Source of the DNA: Pigmentiphaga kullae
GTDB taxonomy: Bacteria; Pseudomonadota; Gammaproteobacteria; Burkholderiales; Burkholderiaceae_B
NCBI RefSeq assembly: GCF_004216695.1
Contig: NZ_SGXC01000003.1
Span: 744,001 to 808,000, forward strand
Length of the DNA: 64,000 bases
Direction of reading: 5' to 3'
Positions within the stretch are counted from its first letter, which is position 1. Every line of letters begins with the position of its first letter. The translations under genes and the position numbers were made by a program. The notes under the pieces were generated by a model, which ran no database searches, was not told the DNA's origin, and worked only from the letters and a program-made list of their open reading frames with translations. Shown here one piece after another: positions 1 through 8,656 of this stretch.

Positions 1-718
1 CCGTGGGCGTCTGGGGCAGGCCTTCATAGCGCCGCGGCGAAGTCACCGCAAGGGGCTTGAGCTCCCCCGCGCGTATGTGCCCCAGCAGCGGCGAGGCCAC
101 GTCCACCAGCAGTTCCACCTCGCCGCTCAGCACGGCGGCGACCGCGTTCGGCGTGCCCTTGTAGGGGACGTGGACGATGTCGATGCCGCTGACCTGGCGC
201 AGCAGCTCGCCGGCGAAGTGCTGGGTGCTGCCGATGCCGACGCTGGCGTAGTTCAGCTTGCCGGGCTGCGCCCTGGCCAGCTTCACCAGGCCGGCGATGT
301 CGGTGGCCGGGAAGCTCTTGCCGGCCGCCACTACCAGGGGCTGGGCGCACAGCATGGACACCGGCGCGAAATCCTTGACCGAATCGAAGGGCAGTTTGCG
401 GTAGATGGCCGCCGAGACCGCGTGGCCGTTGTTCATGACGAATACCGTGTGGCCGTCCGGGGCGGCGCGCGCCACCGTGCCCGCGGCCAGGGTGCCGCCG
501 GCGCCGGGCTTGTTCTCCACCACGATGGGCTGGCCCAGGATTTCCGCCAGCGGCTGGGCCACCATCCGGGCGATGATGTCGGTGCCGCCGCCGGGCGCGA
601 AGCCCACCACCATGCGCACGGGCCGGCTGGGCCAGTCCTGGGCGGCCGCGGGCAGGGCCAGGGTCATGGCGAGCGCGCACAGCAGCGCGCCCGGCCGTTT
701 CGGGTCGGTATGGAACAT
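1..718 (-). CDS. Bug family tripartite tricarboxylate transporter receptor (3' end cut by window)
   Basis: Periplasmic solute-binding receptor of the Bug/TctC family, which captures organic acids for a TctAB-type permease. Reading the minus strand from the ATG at 718 gives an open frame of 239 codons running off the window. Residues 1-27 form a signal peptide ending in AAAQ, followed by the family start DWPSRPVRMVVGFAPGGGTD, then VENKPGAGGT and VPYKGTPNAV, all hallmark Bug segments. It is the last visible gene of an operon with the SnoaL-like gene (ends 793) and the intradiol dioxygenase, which suggests an aromatic acid or ring-cleavage-related substrate; that is inference. The C-terminal roughly 80 residues lie outside the window. 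No tctA or tctB is visible. Confidence 0.93.
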   Translation of the reverse strand, partial: MFHTDPKRPGALLCALAMTLALPAAAQDWPSRPVRMVVGFAPGGGTDIIARMVAQPLAEILGQPIVVENKPGAGGTLAAGTVARAAPDGHTVFVMNNGHAVSAAIYRKLPFDSVKDFAPVSMLCAQPLVVAAGKSFPATDIAGLVKLARAQPGKLNYASVGIGSTQHFAGELLRQVSGIDIVHVPYKGTPNAVAAVLSGEVELLVDVASPLLGHIRAGELKPLAVTSPRRYEGLPQTPT

Positions 719-792
719 GGATAGTCTCCTGTGTGCTTCTTATTGTGGTTTGCCGCCGCCGCAGGGGCGGCGGCAAGCTTGCCCGCGAGGCG

Positions 793-1389
793 TCAGGGCC
801 GCGCGGATCCCGCCAGCCAGGCCTTGCCGCGAGCGTACAGCGCCTGGACTTCCTGGCCATGCAGGCCGGGCATGGTGGTCTTGACGTCCATGCCTATCTT
901 GACCTGCAGATAGGCCAGGTGGCGATAGCCTTCGGGGAAGCGGGCCAGCAGCGCCGCATCCAGTTCCGGGCGGGCGGCCGGGTCCACCGGGTCCATCCTG
1001 TCCTTTTCGTAGATGGGCTGGCGTTCGACCATGCCCCAGCGGCCGCCGCGCTTCTCCAGGAAATCGTAGAAGCGGCCGGTGCACACCACGTCGCACAGCA
1101 CGCCGTCCACGGTGGCGCGCTGGGAAATGGTCATCTTGGTCTGGACGACGGCACGGTCGCCCTCGCGGTCGATGGTCGTGCCGCCCAGGAAGTGCAGGAT
1201 GTTGACGCCGCGCTCCATGCCTTCCCGGCTCTGCCGGATGAACTCGGTGGCCGACGCCTGGCACCAGGTGGCGTTCATGCGGCCGTCCTCGTGCCAGACG
1301 GTGGCGAAGCGCTCCCAGTCGCCCGCGTCGCGCCACAGCGCCCAGTTCTCCACCAGTTCGCGTATCGCGAGTTTTTCTTGGTCGTACAT
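793..1389 (-). CDS. SnoaL-like / NTF2-fold protein
   Basis: A 198-residue protein of the NTF2-like superfamily (SnoaL-like). The N-terminus, with IRELVENWALWRDAGDWERF, matches the usual start of these alpha+beta barrel proteins, which include ring-hydroxylating dioxygenase small subunits and polyketide cyclases. The ATG at 1389 is preceded by a strong GGAGGAGA ribosome site. It starts 20 bases after the dioxygenase gene stops and lies 74 bases before the Bug receptor, so the three form one operon. A role in isomerising or hydrating a product of the dioxygenase is possible but not shown by any residue I can identify. No Rieske alpha subunit lies next to it, so a beta-subunit role is unlikely. 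Confidence 0.85.
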   Translation of the reverse strand: MYDQEKLAIRELVENWALWRDAGDWERFATVWHEDGRMNATWCQASATEFIRQSREGMERGVNILHFLGGTTIDREGDRAVVQTKMTISQRATVDGVLCDVVCTGRFYDFLEKRGGRWGMVERQPIYEKDRMDPVDPAARPELDAALLARFPEGYRHLAYLQVKIGMDVKTTMPGLHGQEVQALYARGKAWLAGSARP

Positions 1390-1409
1390 GTCTCCTCCAG
1401 TCAGGGAAA

Positions 1410-2285
1410 TCAGGGGGCGGATCCGGATGCCGGGTTCAGCACGAAGTCGAAGTCCAGGGTGTAGAAGGGCCGTGCGCTGGTGCCGCCGTCGGGCGTGGGG
1501 CCGGGCTCGTGCCGCACCCATTGCGCGATCAGCGACGAACGCACGCCGAACACCGCGTCGGAATCCAGGTATTGGTCGCCGTCGCGGAACACGTGGGTGA
1601 CCAGTGTTTCGTAGCCCTCGGCCCGTATCATGAAATGCAGGTGGGCCGGCCGCCACGGGTGGCGGCCCAGCGCGGCCAGCATGCGGCCGACCGGGCCGTC
1701 GTGGGGAATCGGATAGGCTTCGGCCAGGATGGAGCGGAAATGGAAGCTGCCGTCGGGCGCCGAGTGGATGCGTCCCCGGCCCCGGTGCGTGGGGTCGTCG
1801 GGGTTCTGCACGTCGTAGAAGCCTTCGGCGTCCGCCTGCCAGACTTCCATTTCGGCGCCGCCCACCGGCGCGCCGTCCACGCCCCGGACGGTGCCGCGCA
1901 CGAAGCACGGATCGCCCTTGGCGCCGTTGGCGATGTCCTCGCCCAGCGCGTACTCGGGCGCGCCTTCGACGAAGAAGGGGCCGAAGACCGTCGCTTCCGT
2001 ACAGGCGGGCGGCTTGCGGTGGTTCATCGCCGTCACCAGCGTCGACAGGCCCAGCGTGTCGGACAGCAGGATGAACTCCTGGCGCTTGTCGTCGGTGATG
2101 TGCCCGGTGGCGGTCAGGAATTCGATGCCGGCGGCCCATTCCGCTTCCGTCAGCTTCACCTCGCGGGCGAATTCGTGCAGGTGTTGCACGAGGCTGGTCA
2201 TGATCTCCTTGAGGCGGGCGTCGGGCGCCTGGGCGTGCCGGGCCAGGACGGCCTGGGTGATGGTGTCTTCGTTCAGATTGCGCAA
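1410..2285 (-). CDS. intradiol ring-cleavage dioxygenase (hydroxyquinol/catechol 1,2-dioxygenase type)
   Basis: Non-haem Fe(III) dioxygenase of 291 residues that cleaves a catechol or hydroxyquinol ring between the hydroxyls. The N-terminal dimerisation helices (about residues 1-100) precede the catalytic beta-sandwich. The four expected iron ligands are present: Tyr157 in GFYDV, Tyr191 in AYPIP, and His215 and His217 in RPAHLHF. The segment HDGPVGRML followed by GRHPWRPAHLHF resembles hydroxyquinol 1,2-dioxygenases, with Trp beside the His pair. It is the first gene of the minus-strand operon with the SnoaL-like protein and Bug receptor. No maleylacetate reductase or cycloisomerase is visible within the window, so the pathway must continue beyond position 1 or elsewhere. 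Exact substrate is inferred. Confidence 0.9.
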   Translation of the reverse strand: MRNLNEDTITQAVLARHAQAPDARLKEIMTSLVQHLHEFAREVKLTEAEWAAGIEFLTATGHITDDKRQEFILLSDTLGLSTLVTAMNHRKPPACTEATVFGPFFVEGAPEYALGEDIANGAKGDPCFVRGTVRGVDGAPVGGAEMEVWQADAEGFYDVQNPDDPTHRGRGRIHSAPDGSFHFRSILAEAYPIPHDGPVGRMLAALGRHPWRPAHLHFMIRAEGYETLVTHVFRDGDQYLDSDAVFGVRSSLIAQWVRHEPGPTPDGGTSARPFYTLDFDFVLNPASGSAP

Positions 2286-2475
2286 GGCATGGTCTCCTGG
2301 ATGCTTGTGTCTTCCGCCGGCCGTGGGCGTGCTCAGGCCGGCTACTGTAGACGCGGCCGGGAGCGATTGAAATGGAAAAATCGGAAAAGAGTTTTACGCC
2401 AGGCGCAAGGCTGGCGTGACGTGGCGCCGGGAGAGGCGCCGCGGGAGAAGGGGGGAAGGAGAGGTGGCCGGCGAT

Positions 2476-2940
2476 TCAGCGGGCGCCGGGAATGCCTTCG
2501 AGGCGCGAGCCCGCCTTCAATCCGCGTTTGGCGAACCAGCCGCGTTCCATTTCCAGCGCGTAGCGCACGGGCTGGGCCGCGCAGTGGCTGTCTTCCGTCC
2601 TGGGCGCCATGTCTTCAATGTTGGCGATGGTGCCGTCATCGGCGATGAAGGCCACCGACAGCGGGATCAGCGTATTGCGCATCCACATGCACTGGGTGCC
2701 GGGCATCTCGAAAATGAAGAGCATGCCCTGGTTGGGGCCCAGCTTTTCGCGGAACATCAGCCCGCGCTCGCGAGTGGGCGGCGTGCTGGCGACTTCGGCG
2801 TGGATGAGGTGCATGCCGGCCCGCAGCGTTTGCACGGGCAGCGTGGGCTGGGCCGAGGCGGCCGGGGCCAGGAGGGCGGCGGTAAGGCAGGCGCCTGCGC
2901 CGGCAGCCAGGCGCGGCAGGAGGGAGCGGATGCGGGTCAT
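2476..2940 (-). CDS. DUF192 family exported protein
   Basis: A 154-residue protein with a signal peptide (about residues 1-31, ending ASAQ) and a DUF192 domain: VASTPPTRERGLMFREKLGP, then GMLFIFEMPGTQCMWMRNTL and VRYALEMERGWF are the standard family blocks. DUF192 proteins are small, mostly beta, exported proteins of unknown function. It is transcribed toward the dioxygenase operon, but 190 bases separate them and I see no sign of cotranscription. The region 2286-2475 shows no gene or clear terminator. Family assignment is firm; function is unknown. Confidence 0.9.
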   Translation of the reverse strand: MTRIRSLLPRLAAGAGACLTAALLAPAASAQPTLPVQTLRAGMHLIHAEVASTPPTRERGLMFREKLGPNQGMLFIFEMPGTQCMWMRNTLIPLSVAFIADDGTIANIEDMAPRTEDSHCAAQPVRYALEMERGWFAKRGLKAGSRLEGIPGAR

Positions 2941-3142
2941 GACGTCGGCAGGGAGCGAAAAGGGTACAGGTGGACCGCCGCGGGGCAGGGCCGCCGCGGG
3001 AAGGCTCCCGGCGAGGGTAGCATGACCTGGCCCACGGCAAGGTTAAAGGCGCGTCGGGCCGGCGCTGGAGGCGGAATGCAGGGCCCGCCGGAGCGGAAGG
3101 TTCTGGCGGGCCGGCGGGCGGTTCAGGCGGCGGGGCCGCGGA

Positions 3143-3376
3143 TCAGGCCGCTTCGCTGATGTTCAGCGCCTGCTTGCCCTTGGGACCCTGGGCGGCCTCG
3201 AAGGTGACCTTCTGGCCTTCTTTCAGGGTCTTGAAGCCGTTCATCTGGATGGAGGAGAAATGGGCGAACAGGTCGTCGCCGCCATCGTCGGGCGTGATGA
3301 ACCCGAAGCCCTTGGCGTCATTGAACCATTTGACGGTGCCGCTACCCCTCTTGCCTTCGTTGATATCGCTGGACAT
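3143..3376 (-). CDS. cold-shock domain protein (CspA family)
   Basis: Nucleic-acid chaperone of 77 residues, a single cold-shock domain with the RNP1 motif KGFGFI and RNP2 motif LFAHF separated as in CspA. A short N-terminal extension ([12 protein letters not shown]) precedes the usual [15 protein letters not shown] start. It lies divergent from clpS-clpA, the same neighbourhood as cspD beside clpS in many proteobacteria. Its mRNA is predicted to start near 3515 and to carry a strong hairpin at its very 5' end (see the promoter and hairpin entries), giving a leader of about 139 bases, comparable to the long leaders of other csp genes. Confidence 0.95.
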   Translation of the reverse strand: MSSDINEGKRGSGTVKWFNDAKGFGFITPDDGGDDLFAHFSSIQMNGFKTLKEGQKVTFEAAQGPKGKQALNISEAA

Positions 3377-3488
3377 GACGTAATGCCTTCTTGTAGTCGG
3401 TTACAACATATGCGAGGCGAGCTCCCCCGGTGCCGTAGGCAGACGATTGCGCGCTTCGCAGGTGCGAGTTTTGGTGGGTTTGCTACTG

Positions 3489-3514
3489 CCGGGGCTTGAT
3501 AAATCAGGCCCCGG
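3489..3514 (-). promoter_or_regulatory. 5'-terminal hairpin in the cold-shock mRNA leader
   Basis: Arms of 12 bases (CCGGGGCTTGAT and ATCAGGCCCCGG) pair with a single G-T wobble around a two-base AA spacer. No U-run follows on either strand, so it is not an intrinsic terminator. The predicted start site puts it at the extreme 5' end of the csp transcript, where a stem could protect mRNA or act in temperature control. That role is inferred. Confidence 0.55.
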
Positions 3515-3521
3515 ACATCAA

Positions 3522-3550
3522 ATAATGGGAAAGATGTCACGCTGCGTCAA
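3522..3550 (-). promoter_or_regulatory. sigma-70-type promoter of the cold-shock gene
   Basis: On the minus strand a TTGACG box (3550-3545) is followed after 17 bases by CATTAT (3527-3522). This places the transcript start near 3515, directly before the hairpin at 3514-3489. Confidence 0.6.
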
Positions 3551-3623
3551 GCTCGGGATGGCCCGGGCATATAGGAGTATGCTGACGGCTTGCGGGGCAC
3601 TTTCAAGTGGATAGAATAGGCGC

Positions 3624-3944
3624 ATGGGCACCGGGTTCGATTCTCAACCGGATCAGACAACGCTGCTTGAGCGGGAACCGTCGAAGACCAAACCACCTCC
3701 AATGTTCACGGTGGTGTTGTTGAACGATGATTTCACGCCGATGGAGTTCGTTGTGCTGGTATTGGAGAAATTTTTCAGCAAGGGGCGCGAGCAGGCCACC
3801 CAGATCATGCTCAAGGTGCATCACGAGGGTCGCGGCGTCTGCGGAGTCTATCCGCGGGACATCGCCAGGACCAAGATCGACCAGGTAAGCCGTTTCTCTC
3901 GGCAGAACCAGCATCCGCTTCAGTGCATCATGGAGGAAGCGTGA
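3624..3944 (+). CDS. clpS: ATP-dependent Clp protease adaptor ClpS
   Basis: N-end-rule adaptor of 106 residues that delivers substrates with destabilising N-termini to ClpAP. The core begins at about residue 25 with [20 protein letters not shown]; Asn34, Asp35 and Asp36 and His66-His67 occupy the expected positions around the N-degron pocket and the ClpA contact surface. It overlaps clpA by four bases (GTGA), so the two are translationally coupled. No convincing Shine-Dalgarno precedes the ATG at 3624, and a TAGAAT box at 3612-3617 ends six bases before it, so the message may be leaderless. Confidence 0.96.
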   Translation: MGTGFDSQPDQTTLLEREPSKTKPPPMFTVVLLNDDFTPMEFVVLVLEKFFSKGREQATQIMLKVHHEGRGVCGVYPRDIARTKIDQVSRFSRQNQHPLQCIMEEA

Positions 3945-6232
3945 TTTCTCAAGAATTGGAAGTTAGCCTTCACATGGCGTTCGTCGAGGCCCGTCAGGCT
4001 CGGCACGAATTCATCACGGTAGAGCACCTGCTGCTCTCGCTGCTCGACAATCCGTCGGCGGCCGAGGTGCTGCGCGCTTGCGCCGCCAACCTGGACGACC
4101 TGCGCCGCAACCTGCGCAATTTCGTCAACGACAACACGCCCGTGATCCCGGGCACGGAAGAGGCCGATACCCAGCCCACGCTGGGTTTCCAGCGCGTCAT
4201 CCAGCGCGCGATCATGCACGTGCAGTCCACGGGCAACGGTAAGAAGGAAGTGGCCGGCTCGAACGTGCTGGTCGCCATCTTCGGCGAAAAGGACTCCCAC
4301 GCGGTCTACTACCTGCACCAGCAGGGCATCACCCGCCTGGACGTGGTCAACTTCATGTCCCACGGCATCACCAAGCAGCCGCAGCTGGAAGCCTCCAGCA
4401 CGCCCAAGGAACCCGAGGCGGAAGCCGAGGCCGAGGCTAAGCAGTCGCCGCTGGACCAGTACACCCAGAACCTGAACGTGGCCGCCAAGGCCGGCAAGAT
4501 CGATCCCCTGATCGGCCGCGACAGCGAGGTCGAGCGGGTCATCCAGGTGCTGTGCCGCCGCCGCAAGAACAATCCGCTGCTGGTGGGCGAGGCCGGCGTG
4601 GGCAAGACCGCCATCGCCGAGGGCCTGGCCTGGCGCATCACCGAAGGCGCCGTGCCCGACGTGCTGGCCGACGCCTGCGTCTATTCGCTGGACATGGGCG
4701 CGCTGCTGGCGGGCACCAAGTACCGCGGCGACTTCGAGCAGCGCCTGAAGGCGGTGCTCAAGCAGCTCAAGGAAAGCCCCAAGGCGGTGCTGTTCATCGA
4801 CGAGATCCACACGCTCATCGGCGCCGGCGCGGCGTCGGGCGGTACGCTGGACGCCTCTAACCTGCTCAAGCCGGCCCTGTCCTCGGGCCAGTTGAAGTGC
4901 ATAGGCGCCACCACGTACACCGAATACCGCGGCATCTTCGAGAAGGATCACGCGCTGTCGCGGCGCTTCCAGAAGATCGACGTCAACGAACCCAGCGTGG
5001 AGCAGACCGTGCAGATCCTGCGCGGCCTCAAGCAGCGGTTCGAGGACCACCACAGCGTCAAGTATTCGTCGGCGGCGCTGTCGGCGGCGGCCGAACTGTC
5101 GGCCAAGTTCATCAACGACCGCCACCTGCCCGACAAGGCCATCGACGTCATCGACGAGGCCGGCGCGGCCCAGCGCATCCTGCCCAAGTCGCGGCAGAAG
5201 AAGGTCATCGGCAAGGCCGAGATCGAGGACATCGTGTCCAAGATCGCCCGGATCCCGCCGCAGTCCGTCTCCAGCGACGACCGCAGCAAGCTGGCCACGC
5301 TCGAGCGCGACCTGAAGGCCGTGGTGTTCGGCCAGGATGCCGCCATCGATGCGCTGTCCGCGTCCATCAAGATGGCGCGCTCGGGGCTGGGCAAGCCCGA
5401 CAAGCCCATCGGCGCCTTCCTGTTCTCCGGCCCCACGGGCGTCGGCAAGACGGAAGTGGCCAAACAGCTGGCCTTCATCCTGGGCATCGAGCTGCTGCGC
5501 TTCGACATGTCCGAGTACATGGAGCGCCACGCCGTGTCGCGCCTGATCGGCGCGCCGCCGGGATACGTGGGCTTCGACCAGGGCGGCCTCTTGACCGAGG
5601 CCATCACCAAGAAGCCGCACTGCGTGCTGCTGCTGGACGAGATCGAGAAGGCTCACCCCGAGGTCTTCAACATCCTCCTGCAGGTGATGGATCACGGAAC
5701 GCTGACGGACAACAACGGCCGCAAGGCGGATTTCCGCAACGTCATCATCATCATGACGACCAACGCCGGCGCCGAAACCCTGCAGAAGAACGTGATCGGT
5801 TTCTCCGGCGCGCGCGAGCAGGGCGACGAGATGGCGGAAATCAAGCGCATGTTCACGCCCGAGTTCCGCAACCGCCTGGATTCGACCATTTCGTTCAAGG
5901 CCCTGAACGAAGAGATCATCCTGCGCGTGGTCGACAAGTTCCTGATGCAGCTGGAAGAGCAACTGCACGAGAAGCGCGTCGAGGTCATCTTCACCGATGC
6001 CCTGCGCGCCTACCTGGGCAAGAAGGGCTTCGATCCGCTGATGGGCGCGCGTCCCATGCAGCGCCTGATCCAGGACACCATCCGCCGCGCGCTGGCCGAC
6101 GAACTGCTGTTCGGCAAGCTGGTCAGCGGAGGCAGGGTGACCGTGGACATGGTCGACGACGAGATCAAGCTCAACTTCGACGACACGCCGCCGAAGGCGG
6201 CGCCGCAGCCGGAGGTGGAACTGGCTGATTAG
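3941..6232 (+). CDS. clpA: ATP-dependent Clp protease ATP-binding subunit ClpA
   Basis: AAA+ unfoldase of 763 residues that feeds ClpP. I chose the GTG at 3941 rather than an upstream ATG at 3923 because it sits behind GGAGGAAGC, overlaps the clpS stop, and gives the conserved start (M)[13 protein letters not shown]. The N-domain is followed by an acidic linker (about residues 150-170), then two AAA modules with Walker A motifs GEAGVGKT (216-223) and GPTGVGKT (497-504) and Walker B motifs VLFIDEIH and VLLLDEIE. The C-terminus is the usual substrate-processing domain. The TAG stop is immediately followed by a GC-rich repeat element. Confidence 0.97.
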   Translation: MISQELEVSLHMAFVEARQARHEFITVEHLLLSLLDNPSAAEVLRACAANLDDLRRNLRNFVNDNTPVIPGTEEADTQPTLGFQRVIQRAIMHVQSTGNGKKEVAGSNVLVAIFGEKDSHAVYYLHQQGITRLDVVNFMSHGITKQPQLEASSTPKEPEAEAEAEAKQSPLDQYTQNLNVAAKAGKIDPLIGRDSEVERVIQVLCRRRKNNPLLVGEAGVGKTAIAEGLAWRITEGAVPDVLADACVYSLDMGALLAGTKYRGDFEQRLKAVLKQLKESPKAVLFIDEIHTLIGAGAASGGTLDASNLLKPALSSGQLKCIGATTYTEYRGIFEKDHALSRRFQKIDVNEPSVEQTVQILRGLKQRFEDHHSVKYSSAALSAAAELSAKFINDRHLPDKAIDVIDEAGAAQRILPKSRQKKVIGKAEIEDIVSKIARIPPQSVSSDDRSKLATLERDLKAVVFGQDAAIDALSASIKMARSGLGKPDKPIGAFLFSGPTGVGKTEVAKQLAFILGIELLRFDMSEYMERHAVSRLIGAPPGYVGFDQGGLLTEAITKKPHCVLLLDEIEKAHPEVFNILLQVMDHGTLTDNNGRKADFRNVIIIMTTNAGAETLQKNVIGFSGAREQGDEMAEIKRMFTPEFRNRLDSTISFKALNEEIILRVVDKFLMQLEEQLHEKRVEVIFTDALRAYLGKKGFDPLMGARPMQRLIQDTIRRALADELLFGKLVSGGRVTVDMVDDEIKLNFDDTPPKAAPQPEVELAD

Positions 6233-6310
6233 GCCCCCCCGTACGCGCTTCGCGCGCCCCCCGGGGGGCGGCACTGGCGGACCGGCGGAGCCGGATCTGC
6301 TGTGCCCTGG
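6230..6310 (+). repeat. GC-rich dispersed repeat, copy A (starts at the clpA stop codon)
   Basis: An 81-base element starting with the clpA stop itself (TAGGCCCCCC), continuing TACGCGC...GCGCGCCCCCC with a CCCCCCGGGGGG core, then GGACCGGCGGAGCCGGATC and ending CCTGG. It is nearly identical to the element at 41127-41208, which lies in the same orientation relative to ribF and also begins at the ribF TAG. Two such copies at gene 3' ends indicate a REP-like repeat family with stem-loop potential. Confidence 0.75.
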
Positions 6311-6374
6311 GTCTAGGTCTGGGCCGTCGACGGTTGTTGGCGGCCTGTTTTTTTGCCGCCGGGCCGCTCCAAGG

Positions 6375-6436
6375 CAAAAAAGCGCCCCCTCGGGGGGCAG
6401 CGCCGCCGCGTAGCGGCAAGCGTGGGGGCATTTTTT
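6375..6436. terminator. bidirectional terminator-like hairpin built on an inverted relative of the repeat
   Basis: A-run at 6375-6381, GCGCCCCC...GGGGGC stem between 6382 and 6429, and a T-run ending at 6436. Read on the minus strand it has the same architecture as copy A (GCCCCCACGC, TACGCGG, CCCCCCGAGGGGG), so copy A and this unit form an inverted pair after clpA. It can end clpA transcription and would also block antisense reading. Confidence 0.6.
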
Positions 6437-6819
6437 GTGGGGTGTGTGGTTTTGCGGAGGGTGGGGGTATCTATTAGGGTAAATCTGGGGTATTATTGCT
6501 GTACTGCACAAATCACGTCACCGTCCTGTCGGACACCGGCGTGGCCTTCATGCAGACGATCGGTAACCAGATGGGTTGACCGAAAACTGCATCGTCTCTG
6601 ACCTCGTTTTTCCCTTTGCGTTGCGCGCACGGTGATATCGGTCGGCGCCGATGATCCGTCCGGAGCGGCCGTGTCCGTCTCCGCAGCGTAGCGCCAGCTT
6701 TCCAGGCTCGATGAATCCGGCACCCCCGTGGGCGGTGCCATGGCCGCGTTTTTGCGCGTCCGGGGAACGTCCCGCGAGGGAAGGCTTGCGTTGCGCCATA
6801 CGTAACGTAAGGAATGAAT
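6437..6819 (+). other. long 5' region of the rhlE-type helicase gene
   Basis: About 380 bases without a gene. A TATTAT box at 6491-6496 is the best -10 candidate, but no good -35 lies 16-18 bases upstream. If used, the helicase mRNA would have a leader of over 300 bases. Long leaders occur on cold-inducible DEAD-box helicase genes. A ten-codon frame at 6550-6579 has no support as a real uORF. Confidence 0.35.
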
Positions 6820-8448
6820 ATGTCTTTCACTGAACTCGGTCTTGCCCCCGCCATCGTCGGTGCGCTGACCGAAGCCGGCTTCGCCGAGCCCACGCCGGTC
6901 CAGGCCCGGGCGATCCCGCTGGCGCTGCAAGGGCACGACCTGATGGTGTCGTCCCAGACCGGCAGCGGCAAGACCGCCGCCTTCATGCTGCCGGCGCTGA
7001 ACAAGCAGGTCGAGGCCTCCCCGCTGCGCACGCCCGGCGTGCGCGTACTGGTGCTGACCCCCACGCGCGAACTGGCCCAGCAGGTCTCGGACGCCACCCG
7101 TACCTACGGCAAGGCGCTGGGCTGGCTGCGCACGGCCACGGTCGTGGGCGGCATGCCCTATGGCGCCCAGTTGAAGGCGCTGTCGCGCCGCGTCGACGTG
7201 CTGGTCGCGACCCCGGGCCGCCTGCTGGACCATGTCCAGTCCGGCAAGGTGAACCTGTCCGAAGTCGAGGTGCTGGTGCTGGACGAGGCCGACCGCATGC
7301 TGGACATGGGTTTCATCGACGACATCGAAGCCATTGTGGCGCGCACGCCCGCCACCCGGCAGACGCTGCTGTTCTCGGCCACGCTGGACGGCTCGGTGGC
7401 CCGCATGGCCGCCAAGATGATGCGCGATCCCCAGCGCATCGAGATCGCCAGCCAGAAGGAAAAGCACGCCAACATCACCCAGTCGCTGCTGTACGCGGAC
7501 GACATGGAGCACAAGATGCGCCTGCTGGACCACCTGCTGCGCGACGCCAGCATCCAGCAGGCCATCGTCTTCACCTCGACCAAGCGCGCGGCCGACGACC
7601 TGGCCGACACGCTGGCCGACCAGGGCTTCGCCGCCGAAGCCCTGCACGGCGACATGAACCAGCGCCAGCGTACCCGTACGTTGGGCAACATGCAGCGCGG
7701 CCGGGTGCAGATCCTGGTCGCCACCGACGTGGCGGCGCGGGGTATCGACGTGCAAGGCATCAGCCACGTCGTCAACTTCGACCTGCCCATGCAGGCCGAG
7801 GACTACGTGCACCGCATCGGCCGTACCGGCCGTGCGGGCCGCGACGGCCTGGCGTTCACGCTGGCCGCGCATGGCGAGCGCCACAAGATCCGCACCATCG
7901 AGCGCTATACGGACCAGAGCATCCCGGTCCAGGTGATTCCCGGGCTGGAGCCGCAGCGCGCGCCGCGGCCCGGTTCCGACCGTCCCCGCCGCGGCGGCCC
8001 CGGCGGCAAGCCGGGCTGGCGCCAGGGCGGCCGTGGCGGCTACCAGAACCGTGAAGGCGGCCAGCGGCAGTACGAAGGCCGCGGCCATTTCGACCGCAAC
8101 CGCGACGAGCGTCCGGCTTTCGGCGACCGTCCGCGCGGCGAACGCCGCCACGGCGAGCCGTCCCAGGGCGAACGCCAGGGCTACGGCGAGCGCCGGTACG
8201 AGCCGCGCTTCCAGGACGACCGCCGCGAGCGGTCGCCCGAAGGCCAGGGCTACGCCGCCCGGCCGCGTGGCGACCGTCCGCAGGGCGAGCGCACCTGGGG
8301 CGATCGTCCCCAGGGCGGCCGTCCCGAAGGCGATCGCCGCGAGCGTCCGGCCCAGGCCTGGGCCGACCGCCCCCGTGCGGCCCGTCCGGAAGGCGATCGC
8401 CGCGACGCGCCCGTGCGCCGCTTCGACTCCCGTCGCCGCGCCGCCTGA
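6820..8448 (+). CDS. rhlE: DEAD-box RNA helicase, RhlE-like
   Basis: ATP-dependent RNA helicase of 542 residues, probably acting in ribosome maturation or mRNA turnover. The ATG at 6820 is preferred to that at 6814 because TAAGGA lies at a workable distance and MSFTELGL is the family start. Visible motifs: Q-motif segment (PTPVQ), Walker A SQTGSGKT (45-52), DEAD (155-158), SAT (LLFSATL), and the C-terminal RecA motif HRIGRTGRAG. Residues from about 374 onward form a low-complexity Arg/Gly/Pro-rich tail with repeated GDRP, GER and EGDRR units, typical of RNA-binding tails and the least conserved part. A strong intrinsic terminator follows at 8511. Confidence 0.93.
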   Translation: MSFTELGLAPAIVGALTEAGFAEPTPVQARAIPLALQGHDLMVSSQTGSGKTAAFMLPALNKQVEASPLRTPGVRVLVLTPTRELAQQVSDATRTYGKALGWLRTATVVGGMPYGAQLKALSRRVDVLVATPGRLLDHVQSGKVNLSEVEVLVLDEADRMLDMGFIDDIEAIVARTPATRQTLLFSATLDGSVARMAAKMMRDPQRIEIASQKEKHANITQSLLYADDMEHKMRLLDHLLRDASIQQAIVFTSTKRAADDLADTLADQGFAAEALHGDMNQRQRTRTLGNMQRGRVQILVATDVAARGIDVQGISHVVNFDLPMQAEDYVHRIGRTGRAGRDGLAFTLAAHGERHKIRTIERYTDQSIPVQVIPGLEPQRAPRPGSDRPRRGGPGGKPGWRQGGRGGYQNREGGQRQYEGRGHFDRNRDERPAFGDRPRGERRHGEPSQGERQGYGERRYEPRFQDDRRERSPEGQGYAARPRGDRPQGERTWGDRPQGGRPEGDRRERPAQAWADRPRAARPEGDRRDAPVRRFDSRRRAA

Positions 8449-8510
8449 CGGCATCCCGCGCGGCGGTCAGCCGCCGCATCCAGGGGGCGCCACCCGCGCC
8501 CTCTGGTCCG

Positions 8511-8553
8511 ACGCCCCCGACCTGCGGTCCAAACCGCGCTCGGGGGCGTTTTC
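8511..8553 (+). terminator. intrinsic terminator after the helicase gene
   Basis: ACGCCCCCGA (8511-8520) pairs with TCGGGGGCGT (8540-8549), with an inner GCGGT/ACCGC stem, followed by TTTTC. Confidence 0.8.
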
Positions 8554-8600
8554 ACGTCCGCGCCAGCGATCCTCGCCTCAATCGTTCGCCTTCAATTAAT

Positions 8601-8630
8601 TTGAACTGAAATATTATTAAGCGATATGAT
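8601..8630 (+). promoter_or_regulatory. sigma-70-type promoter of the ehu operon
   Basis: TTGAAC (8601-8606), 18-base spacer, TATGAT (8625-8630) in a markedly AT-rich stretch. The predicted start near 8637 leaves a leader of about 20 bases before ehuB. Confidence 0.65.
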
Positions 8631-8656
8631 TTGCCTTGGCATTACCCGGGCAGCTC

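Noticed and set aside
24-860. Minus-strand frame of 278 codons overlapping the first gene
   Set aside because: Arg-rich shadow of the real Bug receptor, which is in another frame and open to the window start.
3920-6511. Long minus-strand open frame opposite clpA
   Set aside because: Shadow frame; clpA has all expected motifs and the antisense product looks random.
6550-6579. Ten-codon upstream ORF in the helicase leader
   Set aside because: No ribosome site and no evidence of conservation or function.
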